64,000 nt of DNA from Candidatus Baldrarchaeota archaeon (lineage in GTDB: Archaea > Asgardarchaeota > Baldrarchaeia > Baldrarchaeales > DXJG01). Positions within the stretch are counted from its first letter, which is position 1, and each line of letters opens with the position of its first letter. Below the pieces are notes generated by a model that saw nothing but the letters and a program-made list of their open reading frames with translations, was not told where the DNA came from and ran no database searches. Positions 44,284-54,722 of this stretch are shown here, piece after piece. Position numbers and translations under genes: made by a program. The stretch spans positions 285,103 through 349,102 of the forward strand of contig DXJG01000002.1 of NCBI GenBank assembly GCA_019056805.1, written 5' to 3'.

Positions 44284-44955
44284 ATGCAAGCAACAAGAGT
44301 TGTTGAAAATCTTTACTACATCGAGGGAATCGGCTTTGATTCCAATATTTACGTGATAATTAACGATGAAGGAGAAGCTATGCTTATTGATTCTGGAACT
44401 GGCTCCTACTTTAATAGGCTTTTAGACGAGCTTGATAATTTGAATGTTGGTCTTGAAAATATTCAAAGCATTGTTTTAACTCATATGCACTTTGACCATT
44501 CTGGTGGCGTTATTAAATTTTTAGAAAAAAGGTCTATTGATGTTTTAGCTCATAAACTTGATGCTAAATACTTGGAGGAAGGTAATGATGAGTACGTTTT
44601 TGCATGGGGATTTGGTGCAAAGTTAAAGCCCATTAAGATTGCTAAATATTTGAAAGAAGATGACAATATTAGTTTTGGAGATTTTAATTTTAGAATTCTT
44701 CATACACCTGGCCATACTATTGGAAGTATATGTCTATATGACGAAGAAAAGAAAATTCTTCTTTCTGGAGATACCGTTTTCACTGGGGGTGGGGTTGGCA
44801 GATTCGATTTGCCAACTGGTAGTTTAAGGGATTTGATAAATAGCTTAGAAAGATTATCGAAATTAAAAGTAGAAAAACTTTTGCCAGGACATGGAGAAAT
44901 CGCTACCGAAAACGGGAATGTACATATCGAATTAGCATTAAAATGGATAAAATAA
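44284..44955 (+). CDS. Metallo-beta-lactamase-fold hydrolase (glyoxalase II-like)
   Basis: This 223-residue enzyme has the zinc motif THMHFDHSGG (HxHxDH) near residue 66, HTPGHTIGS, LSGDTVFTGGGVGRFDLPTG and the final LLPGHGEIA. The set fits glyoxalase II or a persulfide dioxygenase-like enzyme. ATG 44284 is four bases from GAGGTG; ATG 44281 is nearly touching it. The thioester substrate cannot be chosen from the sequence. Confidence 0.88.
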   Translation: MQATRVVENLYYIEGIGFDSNIYVIINDEGEAMLIDSGTGSYFNRLLDELDNLNVGLENIQSIVLTHMHFDHSGGVIKFLEKRSIDVLAHKLDAKYLEEGNDEYVFAWGFGAKLKPIKIAKYLKEDDNISFGDFNFRILHTPGHTIGSICLYDEEKKILLSGDTVFTGGGVGRFDLPTGSLRDLINSLERLSKLKVEKLLPGHGEIATENGNVHIELALKWIK

Positions 44956-44984
44956 CACATGAGGAATCCATAACGTGATTTGAT

Positions 44985-45605
44985 CTATTTTTCCAATTCT
45001 TTTATTTTTCTATTTATTTCTTTCAATTTTTTCCCGTATTTTTGCTTCATTTGTTTATAAGTTGACTCCGTTATTCTTCTTGCCTTATATTGTTCTTCTA
45101 ATCTGGTTAGTAATTCTTTTATCGCCAATTGTTCACTCTTCAAGTCTATAAGAACTGCTTCTCTACCTCTTTCCTCAATTGTGGGTGTTACGATGTACGA
45201 TGTTTTTATGCTTGTTGTTTGAGGCACAGGTACACCTGTTTCTTGTTTTTCATAATACCTCAATTTTTCTTCAAGTTCTTGTACTCTTCTTTGAAGCTGC
45301 AATATTTTCTGCTCATATTCTCTACGTAAAGTGTCAATGTCTTCGATATTTTCTCTCGAAAAACTAAGTTCAGGAGTTACTAATTCGAGAGGTCTTTCAG
45401 TAACCGTTATAGCTTCTTTTTCTTCTTCTTTCTCAAGAAGTTTTATTACCGAGACTGCAAAAATCGGGAAGGATAAAATAGCTGTAATCCATATAATTTT
45501 CTCCATCCTTGGCGTTATGAATGGTAAGAGTCCTATATAGTGATTTGTTAAAGCAAATAAAAAGTATAGTAGCCATAGGATCGAAATATCTTTTTTCAAA
45601 CTCAT
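44985..45605 (-). CDS. Membrane protein with coiled coil, unknown function
   Basis: This 206-residue protein has two membrane helices in the first 60 residues (LWLLYFLFALTNHYIGLLPF and IIWITAILSFPIFAVSVIKL). A coiled coil of about 35 residues follows (REYEQKILQLQRRVQELEEK). The C-terminal segment resembles a SHOCT-type helical pair (LLTRLEEQYKARRITESTYK). It probably sits in the membrane with the helical part inside. It lies directly downstream of the gingipain-like protease on the same strand. Confidence 0.68.
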   Translation of the reverse strand: MSLKKDISILWLLYFLFALTNHYIGLLPFITPRMEKIIWITAILSFPIFAVSVIKLLEKEEEKEAITVTERPLELVTPELSFSRENIEDIDTLRREYEQKILQLQRRVQELEEKLRYYEKQETGVPVPQTTSIKTSYIVTPTIEERGREAVLIDLKSEQLAIKELLTRLEEQYKARRITESTYKQMKQKYGKKLKEINRKIKELEK

Positions 45606-45645
45606 GTTTATCCCTTACATAATATTTTGTTAGAGCATGTTAAAA

Positions 45646-48600
45646 TTATTGTTCTCTTTCCTTTAAACCTGTATAAGACCCACAGTAAGGACAATACATA
45701 TAAGGTCCACTAAGATAACTTTTACAAAATGGACAGATATAACCAGTTTCTTCATACCTTGGCTTTATTTCAACCGGCTTAAACTCTGTAACTATCCTGG
45801 TTTCCTTTTTACGCTTCCTAAGAATTAAGGCTATAACAATAACTAATAAAATTACAACAAATAGTACTAGAAAGATTTGAGAGTACGTGTTAACTCTTAA
45901 TATTATAATGGATGATGTAGGATCATATCCTTCTTTAAAAGCTTTAACAATTATTTGTACAGTTCCTTCAAGTTCACTGGTATCTATAGTTGCAGTATAA
46001 GAACCATTGCCCAGAGAAACAGCTTCTATGATCATGGAACCTACATAAACTTCTACTTTTGCATCTGAAATACTCTGCAAATACTGGTTAGTTAATTTTA
46101 AAGTTAATTTTACTTTTTCACCTTTCAGGACAGAAGTTTTAGAAATATTTAAACTTTCAATAAAAAGCGCAGGAACATTTTTCCAGGCAAATAGGTTTTG
46201 AAGCAAAGCCGTATCATTGTTAATGTCTGGTTTCAATGTTAAAACAGTTATTTTTCCGAAATGATAGCTCGAAGCTAACCAAACCGGGTACCCTTCTTCA
46301 TTGGTTGCAAGCACAAAATACCTAGGATCAAAATCCATGAAAACTCCATAATATTCCATATTTTCCCCCAAAGTATTTGGGGTATTTACTAATGGATGAG
46401 ATGTAAATGAAATTCTTATACCTGAACCATACTTAGACGTACTTGACTCAATTTTTAGAGGGAGCCATTCAATCGACTCTTCTTCAACCCCCAGAACTAT
46501 AATTGTACCACCATTTTCAATAAAACTCTCTATAGCCGATTTGTAACTCTCTAAATTATCATTGAGAAGTTTTAAGGTTTCACTTTCAAAAATTACTACC
46601 TTAAACAAATAAATTTGTTCAAACAAACTTTCAATATCAATATCAGATACATTAAATACTTTAAGTGAATCACTAGGATAAACTTCGTTTAAATCATCTA
46701 GAAGATAACCATTAATTGAAACAATACCAATTTCATATAGACCGTAATTCGGTATATGTCCTCCAGCTATAACACTTTGAGGTTCCACAGCCAAGGGCTC
46801 CTTCCAGCTACTTGTATACAATTTTAACAATGGATCACCGAACAAAACATATGTGAGAGACCAGTCTGATTCGCTTAAAAATCCTTCAGAATAGATGTCA
46901 CTACTATCTATAATGCTTTTTCTCCAAGCTTCCCCAAGGGTAGCATTATTTGCTATTTCTTCGAAAAATCTAGTTGTAAACCACCCTCCCGCCTCAAAAT
47001 ATATAGTACGAACAGGAGCTAAAACAAAAGCAGCTCCATGTCTCAATAAAATGTTAGGAACTCGTGTTGCGCCAAGCAAACATCCAGAAATAACAACTAA
47101 AGTAGAACCTACTCTATTAAGCCTATAATCCAAGGTATTGTCATAAATAGACTGATAATATATTTGTGGGGGATTAACTATACCATCACCATTCCCATCA
47201 GGGTTACTTTCATCGCCATTCGAATCAATACCCCATTTGCCAGACTTGCTACTCAACGTGATAATTCCAATGCCATGGAGCCGCCCCTCATCTCCATATA
47301 TTACGTTTCCGTGAGTTGATAGCATCCAAACACCAACACTACTATTCAGAATATTAAGGATGTTATCCATACCAACTTGGTAAATTGTAGTGTAATTATA
47401 TGATGTAAGGGACATGTTTATGGATAATCTTTCATAGACATCGTGAATGTTTCCATAGTTGTCGAGAAAGGCGGCTCCCTCAGTGTAAGCGAAGAAGGTT
47501 AGAAGAGCAGTGTTTCTATTAGGATTACTATAAATTAAAGCGGGGTAGAGAATATTTCTTAGTGCAAAGGCAACAGCTTCATCCTTAGTATTACCAATAA
47601 TTCTTCCTACGACAGCTTTACCAACGATAGCTCTATCAAACGTTGGTTTCAACAATGTTAAGGGAGAAACAACGATAACATCGCTACCATTGATGCCATA
47701 GCTTTCCAAAAATTCGAAAAAGGTATCTGAAGTCTTTTTCATCACATAGAAATGAGGAACCATGTCATCAAAAACGGTTCCTTCATACTGTTCATACTCT
47801 GGGATAAATGGAATCCAAGACGCCTCCACCATAGTTATTAAACTTCGAGGAAGAACTACAACTGGCATTTTATGATAAGCAGCGATTAAAGCAGAAGCTG
47901 GAAAGTATTTTGCATCTGGAACGGTTACAACCACACCACTACTAACGTTTTCAAGAATTTTCGAATATAAAAGCTCTTTAGAATTGAGAACTTCAAGAAC
48001 AACACCGGTCGCAGTTAACTCCTGGATAACACTACTGTCAACCACTCTGTAAGGATCAGCGAGAATGACTTTTGAAACAGATAGTTTCAATAAAACATCT
48101 AGAACATCTGATGAAAGACTATTTGTTGACGTGTAAAGGAGAGGAGCGTTTAATTTAGATGATAAAACAGCTGCGTTTAAAGCGACTTCAAGATATTTTT
48201 CTACATCATTAGACTTAGTAACCAGCTTATAAGATAAGGTAGCGTTTAAATCACCTACACCATCCCACCAACTAGTAAGAATAGTCCATTCACCTGGCAT
48301 AGGACAATAAATACGAAGTTCCTCTTCAGCTGATCCCAAATCTTTGTTATTAGAGATGGACCAACTGGCAATCATACCATCAGGCGAAATAGCAATAAGA
48401 TCAAGGTCATTGTTATAATCATCCCAGCTAAGAGTTAAATTAAGCCAAACCGAGTTCTCAGGAACAGTTAATATTTGTTTCAAACCAGCGTGAAAACTAA
48501 GAGAGACATTAAGAGCCTGAGTACCAACTACCTCATTTCCAAAAATATTAAGCACATAAGGACCTGGATTAGCATTAGGAACTATAAAAAAGTCAGTATT

Positions 48601-49407
48601 CTCTCCTTCTTGTTTAACAAGATACTCCATCCACGAATATCTACTATAGCTTACATTGAATCCAGAAGGATCTAAAAGGAAATGAGTAGTAACTGCTGAA
48701 GCAGATAACCCTTCGATACTACCTTCAATCCATCCTTCGCCCTCAAATGCTTCAAAATTGATTTTCTGAATGGCTCCTTCATTAATATTAATAGATTCAG
48801 TTACATTGCGTATGGACGCATTTACAAATCGCAATTCCCATTCATCTTCGATGATGTATATCTCAGGGGTTGAGAAATCGCTGGGAATAGGAGTTAAAAT
48901 GACATAGTTGCTATTTGTCCAGTCAAGAAGTGCAAGTTTCGCAGACAATGTGTATAGATTATCCGTTGGGAAGGATGGATATATCGGGGTTTCGATGATT
49001 TGATGTACTTTTTTCTCGTCATCTAAGCTTAAGGATCCGATACCTATGATATGACTTATATTTCCATGTCTCTCTACATAGGAAGTCCAGTCTTTAAGTA
49101 AGTTTTCTTCTGCTGTAGAAAAAGTAGAAAAAAGAATAGGAGATACGTAAACTGAATCTTCATGATGAAAAATTGCTAAGGGCAAAGTAGTTAGAAAAGC
49201 AAATTCATCGACATAGGAACTTTCATTGGTAGAAACGACAAAAATTCTTTGCAGCGGAACAAAAGTTTCATTTATGCCAGATTTCTTCGATAAGGGCAAT
49301 TTGTTGTAAACATTTGTTGGAGTGGAATATAATTCCCCTATGGGGCTTATAACCGGTAAAGTAAAGGTAATTATAATAATTAAACATAAGATTTGTGAAC
49401 CTCTCAA
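45646..49407 (-). CDS. Giant membrane-anchored gingipain-like (C25) protease
   Basis: This 1253-residue protein starts with a signal peptide (LCLIIIITFTLPVIS). The C25-like region shows the histidine in WMLSTHGNVIYGDEG (about residue 699) and the cysteine in VVISGCLLGATR (about 776), the expected dyad. A glutamine-amidotransferase-like domain follows (IESFIENGGTIIVLGVEEES), then an Ig-like repeat, one membrane helix (IFLVLFVVILLVIVIALIL) and a cytoplasmic zinc ribbon, CPFCKSYLSGPYMYCPYC. TTG 49407 has GGTGAAAG just upstream. It probably works outside the cell in protein turnover or processing. Confidence 0.82.
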   Translation of the reverse strand: MRGSQILCLIIIITFTLPVISPIGELYSTPTNVYNKLPLSKKSGINETFVPLQRIFVVSTNESSYVDEFAFLTTLPLAIFHHEDSVYVSPILFSTFSTAEENLLKDWTSYVERHGNISHIIGIGSLSLDDEKKVHQIIETPIYPSFPTDNLYTLSAKLALLDWTNSNYVILTPIPSDFSTPEIYIIEDEWELRFVNASIRNVTESININEGAIQKINFEAFEGEGWIEGSIEGLSASAVTTHFLLDPSGFNVSYSRYSWMEYLVKQEGENTDFFIVPNANPGPYVLNIFGNEVVGTQALNVSLSFHAGLKQILTVPENSVWLNLTLSWDDYNNDLDLIAISPDGMIASWSISNNKDLGSAEEELRIYCPMPGEWTILTSWWDGVGDLNATLSYKLVTKSNDVEKYLEVALNAAVLSSKLNAPLLYTSTNSLSSDVLDVLLKLSVSKVILADPYRVVDSSVIQELTATGVVLEVLNSKELLYSKILENVSSGVVVTVPDAKYFPASALIAAYHKMPVVVLPRSLITMVEASWIPFIPEYEQYEGTVFDDMVPHFYVMKKTSDTFFEFLESYGINGSDVIVVSPLTLLKPTFDRAIVGKAVVGRIIGNTKDEAVAFALRNILYPALIYSNPNRNTALLTFFAYTEGAAFLDNYGNIHDVYERLSINMSLTSYNYTTIYQVGMDNILNILNSSVGVWMLSTHGNVIYGDEGRLHGIGIITLSSKSGKWGIDSNGDESNPDGNGDGIVNPPQIYYQSIYDNTLDYRLNRVGSTLVVISGCLLGATRVPNILLRHGAAFVLAPVRTIYFEAGGWFTTRFFEEIANNATLGEAWRKSIIDSSDIYSEGFLSESDWSLTYVLFGDPLLKLYTSSWKEPLAVEPQSVIAGGHIPNYGLYEIGIVSINGYLLDDLNEVYPSDSLKVFNVSDIDIESLFEQIYLFKVVIFESETLKLLNDNLESYKSAIESFIENGGTIIVLGVEEESIEWLPLKIESSTSKYGSGIRISFTSHPLVNTPNTLGENMEYYGVFMDFDPRYFVLATNEEGYPVWLASSYHFGKITVLTLKPDINNDTALLQNLFAWKNVPALFIESLNISKTSVLKGEKVKLTLKLTNQYLQSISDAKVEVYVGSMIIEAVSLGNGSYTATIDTSELEGTVQIIVKAFKEGYDPTSSIIILRVNTYSQIFLVLFVVILLVIVIALILRKRKKETRIVTEFKPVEIKPRYEETGYICPFCKSYLSGPYMYCPYCGSYTGLKEREQ

Positions 49408-49564
49408 TTTCTTTCACCTAGCTGAGTTAGCATAGACATAAAGGGTAAATGGAACATTTAAAATCTTCTAAAATCTCCTATTATACTAAGAAGTACGTGT
49501 ATAAATTCCGTCAAAAAACAAATGAAGTTGAATATTCTCTACTGTTGATTAGGAGTATGTCGAA

Positions 49565-51547
49565 ATGGAAGAACAAAAATTATTGTCGCTCTTTCCGTAT
49601 GAAACACCTTATGAAGCTCAAATAGAATATATGAAGGATGTTAGGAGAATTTTAGAGGGTGGGGGTATTGCTATTCTTGAGGCACCAACCGGATTTGGTA
49701 AAACAGCTGCTTTATTGGCAACAACCCTTCAATATGGGAGACAAATAATATACACAAGTAGAACGCACACACAAATGCGTCAAGTCGCCCTAGAAGTTGA
49801 AAAAATAAATAAAAAAAGAAGCAAAAATTTTTCCCTTGTAGTTAAAGGGGCAAGATCAAGACTTTGCCTGAATCCCATGGTTAGAAAGATACCAGATCCA
49901 GAAGAAGCCCTACATGCATGTCTTGCAAGCATAAAAAACTTAGAGGAAACCCAATTAGGTGGAGGAGACTACATTAAACAAACATTTCAACATACATTCC
50001 AAACAAGTGGGGAATGGATTTGTCAAGCTGGTTTAAAGCAAATAAAGGTTCCAGTCGACGTTCCAACCGACGCCCCAAGACTAGCAACAGTCGAAAAGTT
50101 AAGAGAATACGGGAAGAAAAAGAAGATTTGCCCATATTTTCTCTCAAAAATATTAGCCGCAGAGGTCAATGTAATAGTATGCAACTATCAATACATATTA
50201 AATCCCACCATAAGAAGTCTTCTTTCATGGAGCCTCCAGGATGCCATCCTAATTTTAGATGAAGCTCATAACATAGAAGATATATGTACAGAAGTACTAT
50301 CAAAAACTTTAAGCCAAACAACCCTAGAGAAGGCGCTACAAGAAGTTTTAACTGTAACCGGGACCCATGAACTAGAGAAGATGCTCTACGAAATAAATGA
50401 TGTTTTTGAAATAGTAGATCTTCCCTTAGAAGAACCAGTTAAGGGAACCGAATTTATGGAAAAATTAGCGGAAGTAGGTATGGATAATGATTGGATAAAC
50501 AAGTTCCTGGCTCAAATCCCAATAATGATAAAAGTTCAAAAGGAAATTGTAGAGAAGAGCGGATTTAATAGACTATATTTACCGCGAATCTTTAGCTTCT
50601 ACACAACTTTGTCAAGCTATGATCCTAGAAGTTTTGTTGCAATGTATCATAGCTATGGAACAGGAGAAAAACGGAGATGGACGGTAACGTATAAGTGTTT
50701 GGATCCAAGCTTGGCTTTTAACCAGATAGCAGATCAACCTCATGCATTAATATTAACTAGTGGAACTTTATCGCCTCTACAAGGATTAGAAGAAAGACTT
50801 GGCATAAAAGCTAAAATCAAAAAAACCTATCCACCTACAATAAGCAAAGGAAACATACTAGCCATAATTTTAACACGTGGAATACATGGAAAACCCTTAA
50901 CAACAAAATATGAAGCAAGAGATGAAGAAACAGCTCTAGAATATGGTGAAACTATAGCAAAAATATTACCATACATACCAAACGGAACAATACTCTTTTT
51001 CCCATCTTATGAAGTCCAAAGAAATATGATGACCATATGGCATAGACATGGATTACTAGAAAAGTTCAATGCCCCAATCTTTATAGAGGAGGAGAGAGCA
51101 GACGTAGAGATTTTAGAAGAGTATAAAAAAGCAGCAAAAAAAGGAAAAGCTATATTAGCAGCGGTTTGTAGAGGAAAAATGAGTGAAGGCCAGAATTTCA
51201 AAGATGAAGAAGGAAGAGCAGCAGTAATGATAGGTATACCATTTGCAAACATAAAAGATTCCTACATAAAGGCAAAAATTGAATATTATGAAGAAAAAGA
51301 ACGAGGCAAAGGGAGGAGATGGTATTTAGACGACGCTGTAAGAACGGTAAACCAAGCAATAGGCAGAGTATGGAGACATAAGGACGATTATGCGGTTGCA
51401 ATTTTAATGGATAATAGATATGCTCAACCCTATATCTTAACGAGAGTAACATCGTGGATAAGGTCGAGAATTGTTCGTCCCTACTCAAATATGCCAATAA
51501 CAACTATCAAATGGTATTTACAAAAATTCTACAATGAAATGGAATAA
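49565..51547 (+). CDS. XPD/RTEL-type iron-sulfur DNA helicase
   Basis: This 660-residue superfamily 2 helicase has Walker A APTGFGKTAALLAT, the Ia motif TSRTHTQMRQ, DEAH as ILDEAHNIED, and late motifs VCRGKMSEGQNFKDEEGR and QAIGRVWRHKDDYA. Four cysteines between motifs Ia and II (SRLCLNP, HACLAS, WICQAG, KICPYF) would hold the 4Fe-4S cluster. The SRTHTQM wording and the 660-residue length are nearer to RTEL1/FANCJ than to the short archaeal XPD. It likely unwinds DNA 5' to 3' in repair. Confidence 0.9.
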   Translation: MEEQKLLSLFPYETPYEAQIEYMKDVRRILEGGGIAILEAPTGFGKTAALLATTLQYGRQIIYTSRTHTQMRQVALEVEKINKKRSKNFSLVVKGARSRLCLNPMVRKIPDPEEALHACLASIKNLEETQLGGGDYIKQTFQHTFQTSGEWICQAGLKQIKVPVDVPTDAPRLATVEKLREYGKKKKICPYFLSKILAAEVNVIVCNYQYILNPTIRSLLSWSLQDAILILDEAHNIEDICTEVLSKTLSQTTLEKALQEVLTVTGTHELEKMLYEINDVFEIVDLPLEEPVKGTEFMEKLAEVGMDNDWINKFLAQIPIMIKVQKEIVEKSGFNRLYLPRIFSFYTTLSSYDPRSFVAMYHSYGTGEKRRWTVTYKCLDPSLAFNQIADQPHALILTSGTLSPLQGLEERLGIKAKIKKTYPPTISKGNILAIILTRGIHGKPLTTKYEARDEETALEYGETIAKILPYIPNGTILFFPSYEVQRNMMTIWHRHGLLEKFNAPIFIEEERADVEILEEYKKAAKKGKAILAAVCRGKMSEGQNFKDEEGRAAVMIGIPFANIKDSYIKAKIEYYEEKERGKGRRWYLDDAVRTVNQAIGRVWRHKDDYAVAILMDNRYAQPYILTRVTSWIRSRIVRPYSNMPITTIKWYLQKFYNEME

Positions 51548-51648
51548 ACCATAAAAAAGCTTCCACTTAAAACACAAGAAACCTCCAAGGTCCATTATTT
51601 TATAACGAAACTTAGAGTACGTAAATGTTAATAAAAATAGTTGTATCA

Positions 51649-51771
51649 TCAAATTTTTCTAATAAAGGCAAGGGCCGCAATGACTAAACCAATGCTTCTT
51701 AAGGCAACACCGTAAAAACCAAACAAAAGAGCCAGAGACCCGATTAAATCAAAAAATTCTCTTAGTAACAA
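51649..51771 (-). CDS. Short hydrophobic ORF or membrane-protein remnant
   Basis: The minus strand encodes about 40 residues that look protein-like: EFFDLIGSLALLFGFYGVAL, then RSIGLVIAALAFIRKI, ending at TGA 51649-51651. The frame is open upstream only to a stop near 51795. TTG 51771 is the only start and has no ribosome site. It is either a small one-helix membrane protein or the end of a lost gene. Confidence 0.35.
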   Translation of the reverse strand: MLLREFFDLIGSLALLFGFYGVALRSIGLVIAALAFIRKI

Positions 51772-51996
51772 TAAAATAACAAGAAAAAATCAATCAAAAC
51801 CTAATAAAACAAAAACAGTCAGTTAAAATCAAATTAAACCATAAAAAGACAACACCAAACCAGAACAAATAAATACTAAACAAACAGAACCACCGCAAAT
51901 TTTAAATGAAAACTTTAAATTGAAAAACATACATAATAATTCCTATCAAACCTTCCATATCCCAACAAAAAAGATAGAAAATGGAGAGAGACGAAA
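51772..51996. other. Upstream region of speD, strongly strand-biased
   Basis: The plus strand is almost free of G and poor in T for about 120 bases (51780-51900), mostly A and C. A TATA-like AATTTTAAATG is at about 51898-51908. GGAGAGAG precedes ATG 51997. No gene is visible here. Confidence 0.4.
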
Positions 51997-52419
51997 ATGA
52001 TCGAGCTAGGATGGCACATAATAGCTGAACTCAACGGCGTAGACCCTAAACTGCTCGACGACGAAAAATATCTCGTTGAAGCATTGAAAAAGGCCGCAAA
52101 AGATGCCAAATTAACAGTGCTAAGCACAAAAACACATAAATTCAACCCACAAGGAGTAAGCATCGTACTGGTTATCGCAGAGTCGCATATATTCATCCAC
52201 ACATGGCCAGAGCATGAATACGCAGCCCTTGACATATTTACCTGCAAGAATGAAAAGAGCACATGGAAAGCGTACCACACAATATTGGAAAAACTGAAAC
52301 CAAAAGGCGCGCAGGTTATTATGTTGAAAAGGGGAATAGTGACACGAAGAAGAACAATAGAGCTACCAGTTCAAACAGGAGGAACAACGGAGGCAAAGGG
52401 GGAGATAGTAGTTGAGTAG
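51997..52419 (+). CDS. speD: S-adenosylmethionine decarboxylase proenzyme
   Basis: This 140-residue proenzyme cuts itself before Ser63 in AESHIFIHTWPEHEYAALD to make the pyruvoyl cofactor, then decarboxylates S-adenosylmethionine for polyamine synthesis. The HTWPE motif and the second cysteine region (LDIFTCKNEKS) fit the small archaeal class. The basic C-terminal tail (RRRTIELPVQTGG) is longer than usual. It overlaps speE by eight bases. Confidence 0.95.
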   Translation: MIELGWHIIAELNGVDPKLLDDEKYLVEALKKAAKDAKLTVLSTKTHKFNPQGVSIVLVIAESHIFIHTWPEHEYAALDIFTCKNEKSTWKAYHTILEKLKPKGAQVIMLKRGIVTRRRTIELPVQTGGTTEAKGEIVVE

Positions 52420-53347
52420 TGACGATGACTCCGATCAGGCTATCGATGTTGGAGGAATATTATACCACGAGCGCTTATCCAAAACCCTCTCAAGAATATT
52501 CCAAGTAAACAAAGTGTTCTACGCCGGAAGAACGAAGTACCAACGTATAGAGGTAGTGGATACTCCAGATTTCGGAAAGACTCTTCTCTTAGACGCTAAA
52601 GTACAGTTCTCTTTAAGCGACGAGTTCATATATCATGAAAGTTTAGTTCAACCAGTAATGCTTAGCCACCCTAGCCCAGAAGAGGTGCTAATTGTTGGTG
52701 GAGGAGATGGAGGGGCTCTGAAAGAGGTTCTTAAACATAATGTAGTCAAAGATGTAACCCTTGTAGATTTAGATAGGGAAGTTATGGAAATAGTTAAAAA
52801 ATATGTCCCAGAAATGGTTAATGGAATTTATGAGGATCCTAGGGTAAAAATCGTAAATATGGATGGTAGAAAATTTCTCACAGAAACTAAAAACAAATAT
52901 GATATAATTATTGTGGATGTTACAGATCCGTTTGGTCCTTCAATTTATCTTTACACTAAAGAATTTTATCAAATTGTTAAGAATGCTTTAAAAGATGGAG
53001 GGGCTATGGTCACACATTGCGAGGGTTTGTATTTTAGTAGAAAAACATTTATCGCGATCTATAGAACTATTGAAACTGTATTCAAAAAAGCTAGAACATT
53101 TGGTGCATTTATTCCATCTTTTGGTGACTTTTGGATGTTCACGATAGCATCCGATGATTTAGATCCTTTAAATGTTGATATAGAAACAATAAAGGAGAGA
53201 ATGGAGAAAAGAAATGTGAAAACAAAATTTTACTACCCAGAACTTCATAAAGCGCTTTTTACATTACCAAAAGATGTCTTAAAAGATCTAAAAGAAATGA
53301 AAGTAGAAATATCGACCGATGAATCTCCAGTTCAAATACCCGCATAA
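52412..53347 (+). CDS. speE: Polyamine aminopropyltransferase (spermidine synthase)
   Basis: This 311-residue enzyme uses decarboxylated S-adenosylmethionine from SpeD to add aminopropyl groups to a polyamine. It shows VLIVGGGDGGALKEVLKHNV for the cofactor, VDLDREVMEI and DIIIVDVTDPFGPS for the catalytic aspartate. TTG 52412 is seven bases from GGGGGAG. The first 20 residues are an acidic leader absent from many relatives. The pair is translation-coupled. Confidence 0.95.
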   Translation: MSSDDDSDQAIDVGGILYHERLSKTLSRIFQVNKVFYAGRTKYQRIEVVDTPDFGKTLLLDAKVQFSLSDEFIYHESLVQPVMLSHPSPEEVLIVGGGDGGALKEVLKHNVVKDVTLVDLDREVMEIVKKYVPEMVNGIYEDPRVKIVNMDGRKFLTETKNKYDIIIVDVTDPFGPSIYLYTKEFYQIVKNALKDGGAMVTHCEGLYFSRKTFIAIYRTIETVFKKARTFGAFIPSFGDFWMFTIASDDLDPLNVDIETIKERMEKRNVKTKFYYPELHKALFTLPKDVLKDLKEMKVEISTDESPVQIPA

Positions 53348-53536
53348 ATTAAACTTCTAACTCAATGTTCAAAAATTACTTTATTTTCTATTCTCATTTT
53401 GTACTAATATCAACTTTTATAATGTAAAAGAATAAATTAAGATTACAATTTTAGAAAGTAAAAGTATGCACATATATCTTCAACTACTTATCACTAAAAA
53501 TATAAAAGAACTTATAGGTGGCAAGGAGGTACAAGC

Positions 53537-54676
53537 TTGGGGAGTATAGCTAAAGCTATCAAAGTTAGTAAAAAAGAAGCTACCCTAATATTAATAATTG
53601 CGATCCTATACTTGTATACATTATACTTTCGTGTTCTAAGTTTAATGTTACCCTTAGGAATATTTTTAGGTGGATGGCTCGTATTTAGACCTTCTGAATG
53701 GACTGTGGAAGGAATAGAAGGAATAAGCAAAACTGTTGGCCTTACCGCATATTTTGCCGGAGTTTTAACAAGCTTAGCATCAAATTTACCAGAAGCTGTG
53801 ATGCTAGGTCTAACCTTATGGCGAGGACATATTATGAAAAACCCAGCAATGATAGATATAGCAATACTTACAGTTCTCTCCTCAATAGGTTTTAACATGA
53901 TACTTTTAGGATCAGTAATATTAATAGGAACAAGAAAAACAGGAGGAATTGTGAAAATCCCTAAAACCGCAATAGAACACGAAATAGAACTCATAAGATT
54001 CACAATAGTTGCCTTGCTTGCTGTATTTGCTCTTGGTGTAATAGACATATTATTTACCATAGGTACAGGAGGAAGTATAACAACTACATTCTACATACCA
54101 AGAGAGGCAACAATACTTCTTGTACTCTCTTATGTGGTCTACATAATATTCACCGTGAGGAAAGGAACTACCCAAATCGAAAAAAACGAAGAATTGAAAA
54201 AATCTCACCATTTTACAGTTAAAACTTATTTAATATTTCTTGTAATGGGAATAGTTGGAATATATATTGGTGGCGAACTTATAGTTAGAAGCGTTGAATC
54301 TATACTTAGTGAAGAAACTCTTGCACCCTACGGGAATCCAATCATATTGGGCGGTCTCTTAATGGGTGCTTTAGCAGCAATACCTGAACATGGAATAGCA
54401 GTAATCTCAGCTTACAAAGAAAAAATGGATATATCGCTAGGCAATTTACTTGGAGGATTATCACAAATAATACTTCTGATTCTAGGATTAGTGGGAACAA
54501 TAATTCTAATTCCCCTCGATGAATACGTACTTTTCCAATTATTAATAACAGCATTGTGCATGTGGTTTCTCAAAAGAAGTATAGTAGACGATGGAAAACT
54601 AGACAATTTCGAAGGAATCATGCTTATAATAGTACAAATCTTCGTTTTCATTTTGCTTCTCAAAGGACTAGTATAG
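53537..54676 (+). CDS. Sodium/calcium exchanger family membrane protein
   Basis: This 379-residue antiporter has about 11 helices. The two repeat motifs of the CaCA family are visible: SLASNLPEAVMLGLTLWRG in the first half and GALAAIPEHGIAVISAYKE in the second. Each carries the acidic residue that binds the cation. TTG 53537 follows AAGGAGGT. A glutamate stays in both repeats, although the second is EHG where many proteins have ETS, so ion choice may differ. Confidence 0.85.
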   Translation: MGSIAKAIKVSKKEATLILIIAILYLYTLYFRVLSLMLPLGIFLGGWLVFRPSEWTVEGIEGISKTVGLTAYFAGVLTSLASNLPEAVMLGLTLWRGHIMKNPAMIDIAILTVLSSIGFNMILLGSVILIGTRKTGGIVKIPKTAIEHEIELIRFTIVALLAVFALGVIDILFTIGTGGSITTTFYIPREATILLVLSYVVYIIFTVRKGTTQIEKNEELKKSHHFTVKTYLIFLVMGIVGIYIGGELIVRSVESILSEETLAPYGNPIILGGLLMGALAAIPEHGIAVISAYKEKMDISLGNLLGGLSQIILLILGLVGTIILIPLDEYVLFQLLITALCMWFLKRSIVDDGKLDNFEGIMLIIVQIFVFILLLKGLV

Positions 54677-54722
54677 CAAACCCGCACTTTAAAACATCAA
54701 CATCTAAAATGCAATTTTAACT

